Below, piece after piece: positions 5,012 to 9,147 of a DNA stretch of 9,147 nucleotides. The notes beneath the pieces were generated by a model, which worked only from the letters and a program-made list of their open reading frames with translations, ran no database searches and had not been told where the DNA came from. Location: contig JAGXHC010000264.1 in NCBI GenBank assembly GCA_024636405.1, positions 1 to 9,147 of the forward strand, in the 5' to 3' direction. Source of the DNA: Sulfitobacter sp. (GTDB lineage Bacteria; Pseudomonadota; Alphaproteobacteria; Rhodobacterales; Rhodobacteraceae). Numbering within the stretch: position 1 is the first letter of the stretch; each line of letters begins with the position of its first letter. Made by a program: the position numbers and the translations under genes.

Positions 5012-6697
5012 TCAGACAACGTAGCGGACCCATTGATGGTTTTTCACGAAGGCATCATGCCGGGTCGGGAATTCATCGTGAAGCCGTGACAATGCCCAGC
5101 GAATAACCTGTGGCCGCTCGCAGCGATTGGCGCACCAGATCATACGGATCAGCGTCTGCCAACGCGTCGTATCGGCGCGATACGCCCGATCCAGCGCAAC
5201 CAATTCGGACTTTGGCTCATCCAGTTGTTTATGGCAATCGGCGCGCAGCAGGCAAAGGTTTAGATTGGCAATCATCAGCCCCTCATGCGCGGCCAGAAGC
5301 TCCGCCGCCCGAGCAAATTCGCGGACCTGAAACAATTGCCGTGCAAGTCGCGCCAGATCGTCAGTTTGCGTCAGTTTCGGCAGATCCCCGACAACCGCGC
5401 CGACAAATCCTACGATCTGCGCAATGCCTTGTGCTGACAGGGCAACCGGAAGGATATCATCCTTGAACAAATGCGGTTTCGCGTCTGGGTCTTGTCCGTT
5501 GTAGTCCGCAAAGAACGTCACGTATCTGCACCCTGCCGCATTCGCCAACGGCCAGAAAAAGCCCCAGCGTGAAACAGCGGTCTGAAGTGTGCCGATCTCA
5601 ATCACCCAGGCATCCGGATTGGCAAAAAGCATGTTGGTGAACCCGGCCCCGTGATGCGAAACCATGATCTCGGCATTGGCCATAAGCGCGATCTGCTCAA
5701 GCGGGCTCAGCCTTTCGAAAACCACATAGTCGAAGCCAAGTTCTGCCAGTTGCTTCAGCAGCTTTTCCTCACCCTCCATCGGTCTCGCGCGGCTGTGTTC
5801 CGCATCTCGCCCTACATAGAATCGTTTTGGCAGATGGCTGAAATCTGTCCCCTTGATTGCACGCAATGCCCGTGCGCGCAGGCCCAGAATGTTCGTATTG
5901 ATGCAGTTCATCGCCAGAATGGACTGAGACCCGATAACTGCTTCGCGCCCCTTCCAGAAATGATCCGTCGGGGCATAGGTATCAATCTGGTCAAACCCGC
6001 TTGCCGCGTTTTGATAGTGTCCTCCGATCAAATCGTAAGCGCTGAGGACGCGGTCATAATCCTTCGGTGCCCGTTCAAATCGTACCCGGTCAGCGTATTC
6101 GGGATAAAGCGTATCAACAAAAGCACGCGCAAAACCGCGCCGCTTGTCCTCGCTGTTGGGAAAATGGAAATAAATTGGCCCCTCAAATCGAAGCCGGGCC
6201 ACGACTTCCATTTGACACAAGGATTCCGTGATGAAGTGAAAATAGTTGAAGGTATTGCGACACTCGATCGCGAATGCGATATCGGGCCCAAGCGGTCCAT
6301 CAAAACGCGCCAGTTCCGTGTTCACATTCCGCTGCTGGCATCTTGCAAAATAGTCAATCAGATGTTGCTCCGCATCTGGGTCAACACCCTCTCGTTCCTT
6401 GATATAGGCGTTCTGAAGCCGCGTCGCTGACGCGCCGCTGAGCAACAGTTTTTCACCGACCATGATGTGCGATTTGCGAAAGCTGGCCTGCTCCAGCATC
6501 ACCGGAACTGAATTATATTCCAAGGCTCTGCCAAATTTCCGATGCTGCTGCGACTGGCTGACGAATTGCGTGATCCGGTCGTTGGTGTCAGCAAAATCGC
6601 TGACGGCAAAACCTTCAATCAATCCGCGCGGATGTTCACGCCACACATAGGCCGGCACTTCGAGAACCGACAAACCGGGTTCCTGCCACGGATTCAA
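5012..6697 (-). CDS. Glycosyltransferase family 61 protein with C-terminal helical (TPR-like) region
   Basis: The GT61 (DUF563) fold is suggested by three blocks, numbered from the longest frame: CRNTFNYFHFITESL at 180-194 (the conserved N-Y-x-H-F-x-x-E), RFYVGRDAEHSRARP at 326-340, and LSPLEQIALMANAE followed by SHHGAGFTNMLFA at 364-393, the family hallmark His-Gly-Ala-Gly-x-T-N. Such enzymes transfer sugars during polysaccharide, capsule or glycan assembly; donor and acceptor are unknown. Residues 480-595 are Ala/Leu/Arg-rich helices resembling tetratricopeptide repeats. There is no signal peptide or membrane segment. I place the start at TTG 6695-6697 (561 residues) because GAGGAG at 6704-6709 lies 6 nt upstream. 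GTG at 6799 would give 595 residues but has no ribosome site, and its first codons (TTA, AAA, AGA, ACA, GTA) are AT-rich and rare here; GTG at 6742 is a third choice. No other polysaccharide genes are in view. It precedes maeB on the same strand. Confidence 0.85.
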   Translation of the reverse strand: MNPWQEPGLSVLEVPAYVWREHPRGLIEGFAVSDFADTNDRITQFVSQSQQHRKFGRALEYNSVPVMLEQASFRKSHIMVGEKLLLSGASATRLQNAYIKEREGVDPDAEQHLIDYFARCQQRNVNTELARFDGPLGPDIAFAIECRNTFNYFHFITESLCQMEVVARLRFEGPIYFHFPNSEDKRRGFARAFVDTLYPEYADRVRFERAPKDYDRVLSAYDLIGGHYQNAASGFDQIDTYAPTDHFWKGREAVIGSQSILAMNCINTNILGLRARALRAIKGTDFSHLPKRFYVGRDAEHSRARPMEGEEKLLKQLAELGFDYVVFERLSPLEQIALMANAEIMVSHHGAGFTNMLFANPDAWVIEIGTLQTAVSRWGFFWPLANAAGCRYVTFFADYNGQDPDAKPHLFKDDILPVALSAQGIAQIVGFVGAVVGDLPKLTQTDDLARLARQLFQVREFARAAELLAAHEGLMIANLNLCLLRADCHKQLDEPKSELVALDRAYRADTTRWQTLIRMIWCANRCERPQVIRWALSRLHDEFPTRHDAFVKNHQWVRYVV

Positions 6698-6703
6698 AAA
6701 ACT

Positions 6704-6709
6704 CTCCTC
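6704..6709 (-). promoter_or_regulatory. Ribosome binding site deciding the GT61 start
   Basis: Minus-strand GAGGAG stands 6 nt before TTG (6695-6697). It is the only strong Shine-Dalgarno match near any in-frame start of this gene and argues against the longer GTG start at 6799. Confidence 0.5.
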
Positions 6710-6866
6710 AGGCGGTGCCGTGAGATCGACTTTGTTTCGCACTGCCCCTGCGACCCTTTCGCGTTTCGATACAAATGATGTTGTGGCTCTTTTTAACACA
6801 GGACGCTTGCAGGTCTACCGCGTTCCCGACGTGGCCCCTTTCGCTGAGCACCTCGTTTTTGTACAG

Positions 6867-6884
6867 ACGGGGGACCACGGGGGA
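6867..6884 (+). repeat. 8-bp direct repeat at the mutS ribosome binding site
   Basis: ACGGGGGA occurs at 6867-6874 and again at 6877-6884, two bases apart. The second copy places GGGGGA exactly 6 nt before the GTG at 6891 and is the best candidate ribosome site of mutS. The first copy is a near-duplicate site 10 bp upstream. Polymerase slippage or chance could explain it. Confidence 0.5.
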
Positions 6885-6890
6885 TTGCAG

Positions 6891-9147
6891 GTGCAGCAGG
6901 AAAAAGTGACGCCCATGATGGCGCAGTATCTGGAGTTGAAGGCGGGCTATGCCGATGCGCTGCTGTTCTACCGGATGGGCGATTTCTATGAGATGTTCTT
7001 TGACGATGCCGTCGCGGCCTCCGAGGCGCTGGATATTGCGCTGACCAAACGCGGCAAGCATAACGGCGCCGATATTCCCATGTGCGGGGTGCCGGTACAT
7101 GCCGCCGAAGGGTATCTGCTGACGCTTATTCGCAAGGGGTTTCGGGTCGCTGTCTGCGAACAGATGGAATCCCCCGCCGAGGCGAAAAAACGTGGTCATA
7201 AATCAATTGTTGCGCGCGACGTGGTGCGTCTGGTCACCCCCGGCACGTTAACGGAGGAATCGTTGCTGGAGGCGCGGCGCCACAATTACCTTGCAGCCTA
7301 TGCCGAGGTGCGCGATGCCAGCGCGCTTGCCTGGGTCGATATTTCCACCGGCGCGTTTCATGTCATGGCGCTGACCCCGGTGCGTCTGGGCCCCGAACTG
7401 GCCCGCCTTGCGCCATCAGAACTGATTGTATCAGAGGTGAAAGAGCCTGAACTCCACGGATTAGTCTCTGAATTTGGAATTGCACTGACAGGAATGGCAC
7501 GGTCCGCCTTTGACAGCGCCGGCGCAGAAAAGCGCATTTGCGACCTGTTTGAGATCGCGACGCTTGACGCCTTTGGCAGCTTCAGCCGCGCCGAGGTTTC
7601 CGCGATGGGCGCCATAATCGACTATCTCGACATCACCCAAAAAGGCAAACTGCCGTTGCTGCGCGCACCGCAAAAGGACGCAGAGACGCGAAATGTTCAG
7701 ATTGACGCGGCGACACGCCGCAATCTTGAACTTACCCACGGCCTGAACGGTGGCCGTGCAGGATCATTGCTTGCCGTCATGGACCGGACGACAACTGCCG
7801 TCGGCGCCCGTTTGCTTGGGCACCGCATATCAAGCCCTTCGCGCGTGTTAGAGACGATAACCGCGCGGTTGGATGCTGTGTCCTTCGCCTTCTATACGCC
7901 GCGCCTGACGCAGGATATCCGCGCCGGATTGCGCAGGGTGCCCGATCTTGATCGCGCCTTGTCCCGTCTGTCGTTGGATCGGGGCGGTCCCCGCGATCTT
8001 GCTGCGATCCGCAGCGGTCTGATCGAGGCAGAAAATCTGCACGCGATGCTGGCAAAATGTGATCTTCCGGCTCTTCTAAAGGATGCCACCGACGGTCTGA
8101 AGGGCCATCGCATATTGATTGATCTGCTTGACGAGGCGCTGATTGCGGAGCCTGCGTTACAGGTGCGCGATGGGGGATTTATTGCGTCGTCGTATGACAG
8201 CGAACTGGAAGATGCCCGAAAACTGCGCGATGACGGGCGCAGCGTGATTGCCCGGATGCAGCAGCAATTCGTCTCTGATACAGGCATTTCGTCCCTAAAG
8301 ATCAAGCACAACAATGTGCTTGGCTACTTCATCGAAACCACCGCCACCCACGCGGAAAAGATGCTGTCACCGCCTCTGTCTGAAACATTCATTCACCGCC
8401 AGACCACCGCCAATCAGGTGCGTTTCACGACCGTCGCCCTGTCAGAGATGGAGACCAAGATACTCAATGCCGGGAACCGCGCGCTTGAGATTGAAAAGCG
8501 GCTCTATGAAAGCCTGAAAGGCGCTGTCTTGGACAATGGCGGTCAAATCGGCGTCCTGTCTGCCGGGCTGGCAGAGCTTGACCTTGCGACAGCACTTGCC
8601 GATCTGGCACAAGCCGAAAACTGGGTCCGGCCCAAAGTGGACAACAGCCGGGCTTTTGATATTTCCGGCGGTCGCCATCCGGTGGTGGAACGCGCCCTTG
8701 CGCAACAGTCGGGTGATCCGTTTATCGCAAATGATTGCGACCTGAGCGCACAGGGCGGTTCCGCCAAGATTTGGCTGCTGACAGGTCCGAATATGGCGGG
8801 CAAATCCACCTTCCTGCGACAGAATGCGCTGATTGCTCTCATGGCCCAAATGGGCAGTTTTGTGCCTGCAATTTCTGCCCACATCGGCATGATCAGCCAG
8901 CTTTTCAGCCGTGTTGGCGCCTCTGATGTTCTGGCGCGCGGTCGGTCCACCTTTATGGTCGAAATGGTGGAAACCGCGGCGATCCTCAATCAGGCCGATG
9001 ACCGGGCGTTGATCATTCTGGATGAGATCGGGCGCGGCACTGCTACTTATGACGGTCTGTCGATTGCCTGGGCGACGCTGGAACATTTGCATGACGTAAA
9101 CCGCGCCCGCGCTCTTTTTGCCACCCACTACCATGAAATGACGGCAC
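6891..9147 (+). CDS. mutS: DNA mismatch repair protein MutS (C-terminus beyond right edge)
   Basis: MutS binds mismatches and small loops and, as an ATP-driven clamp, recruits MutL. An unbroken frame of 752 codons runs to the right edge; roughly 100-130 residues are missing, including the end of the ATPase domain and the tetramer-forming tail. Visible landmarks: the mismatch-reading MGDFYEMF with Phe32-x-Glu34, the connector domain from about 125, lever and clamp helices to about 560, Walker A GPNMAGKS at 632-639, the SRVGASDVLARGRSTFMVEM signature, Walker B ILDEIGRGT with Asp711-Glu712, and the switch His746 in FATHYHEMT. All catalytic residues in the present part look intact. The start chosen is GTG 6891 with GGGGGA 6 nt upstream. 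GTG 6906 (AGGA 4 nt upstream) and ATG 6915/6918 are alternatives that would trim 5-9 residues. It is divergent from the GT61 gene. Confidence 0.97.
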   Translation, partial: MQQEKVTPMMAQYLELKAGYADALLFYRMGDFYEMFFDDAVAASEALDIALTKRGKHNGADIPMCGVPVHAAEGYLLTLIRKGFRVAVCEQMESPAEAKKRGHKSIVARDVVRLVTPGTLTEESLLEARRHNYLAAYAEVRDASALAWVDISTGAFHVMALTPVRLGPELARLAPSELIVSEVKEPELHGLVSEFGIALTGMARSAFDSAGAEKRICDLFEIATLDAFGSFSRAEVSAMGAIIDYLDITQKGKLPLLRAPQKDAETRNVQIDAATRRNLELTHGLNGGRAGSLLAVMDRTTTAVGARLLGHRISSPSRVLETITARLDAVSFAFYTPRLTQDIRAGLRRVPDLDRALSRLSLDRGGPRDLAAIRSGLIEAENLHAMLAKCDLPALLKDATDGLKGHRILIDLLDEALIAEPALQVRDGGFIASSYDSELEDARKLRDDGRSVIARMQQQFVSDTGISSLKIKHNNVLGYFIETTATHAEKMLSPPLSETFIHRQTTANQVRFTTVALSEMETKILNAGNRALEIEKRLYESLKGAVLDNGGQIGVLSAGLAELDLATALADLAQAENWVRPKVDNSRAFDISGGRHPVVERALAQQSGDPFIANDCDLSAQGGSAKIWLLTGPNMAGKSTFLRQNALIALMAQMGSFVPAISAHIGMISQLFSRVGASDVLARGRSTFMVEMVETAAILNQADDRALIILDEIGRGTATYDGLSIAWATLEHLHDVNRARALFATHYHEMTA

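Larger units (their letters stand above)
6698..6890. other. Divergent gap between the GT61 gene and mutS
   Basis: This 193-bp stretch (91 bp if the GT61 protein starts at 6799) must hold both promoters. Its left half is AT-richer than the flanking genes, notably around 6770-6800. I saw no pair of boxes close enough to the sigma-70 consensus to name as a promoter, no LexA-type GTTC-N7-GTTC site, and no small gene with a ribosome site. Confidence 0.4.

Noticed and set aside
5651..6430. 259-codon open frame on the plus strand opposite the GT61 gene
   Set aside because: Antisense to a gene with clear GT61 motifs; no recognisable domain.
6750..6890. Longer mutS reading frame extending upstream of 6891
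   Set aside because: The frame stays open upstream but has no homologous-looking residues or ribosome site and would overlap the divergent gene's leader.
6708..7199. 163-codon minus-strand frame over the mutS start
   Set aside because: Overlaps the conserved mismatch-binding region of mutS and shows no protein-like motif.

Overview
The window looks like a stretch of chromosome from a moderately GC-rich alphaproteobacterium, most likely of the Rhodobacteraceae/Roseobacter group. This is inferred from protein character (the MutS N-terminus reading VTPMMAQYLE, the MaeB-type malic enzyme, the C-terminal CGRDARVKQLWG of MsrA), the free use of GTG/TTG starts and the codon bias. No database search was possible.

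Layout, left to right. (1) Positions 1-230, minus strand: the N-terminal part of a small exported protein with a DUF7282-like domain, running off the left edge. (2) 302-997, minus: a cytoplasmic sulfotransferase-like P-loop protein, probably in the same transcript. (3) 998-1150: a divergent promoter region with a perfect 7-bp inverted repeat that could be an operator. (4) 1151-1816, plus: msrA with an N-terminal export signal, so probably periplasmic. (5) 1813-6697 (or 6799), minus: three genes in the order GT61 glycosyltransferase, maeB malic enzyme, rbsK ribokinase. maeB and rbsK overlap by ATGA; rbsK and msrA overlap tail-to-tail by 4 bp. (6) A divergent gap of about 190 bp. (7) 6891 to the right edge, plus: mutS, cut off before its C-terminal domain.

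How the genes fit together: mostly general metabolism and maintenance. MaeB makes pyruvate and NADPH from malate, RbsK activates free ribose, MsrA repairs oxidised methionine outside the cytoplasm, and MutS recognises mismatches. The GT61 gene stands alone, with no other polysaccharide genes in view. No rRNA, tRNA, CRISPR array, insertion sequence or prophage gene was seen. I found no convincing new multi-gene system. The most interesting points are small regulatory structures: the palindrome in the msrA/sulfotransferase gap, a strand-asymmetric hairpin just after msrA inside rbsK, and the tightly packed gene junctions.
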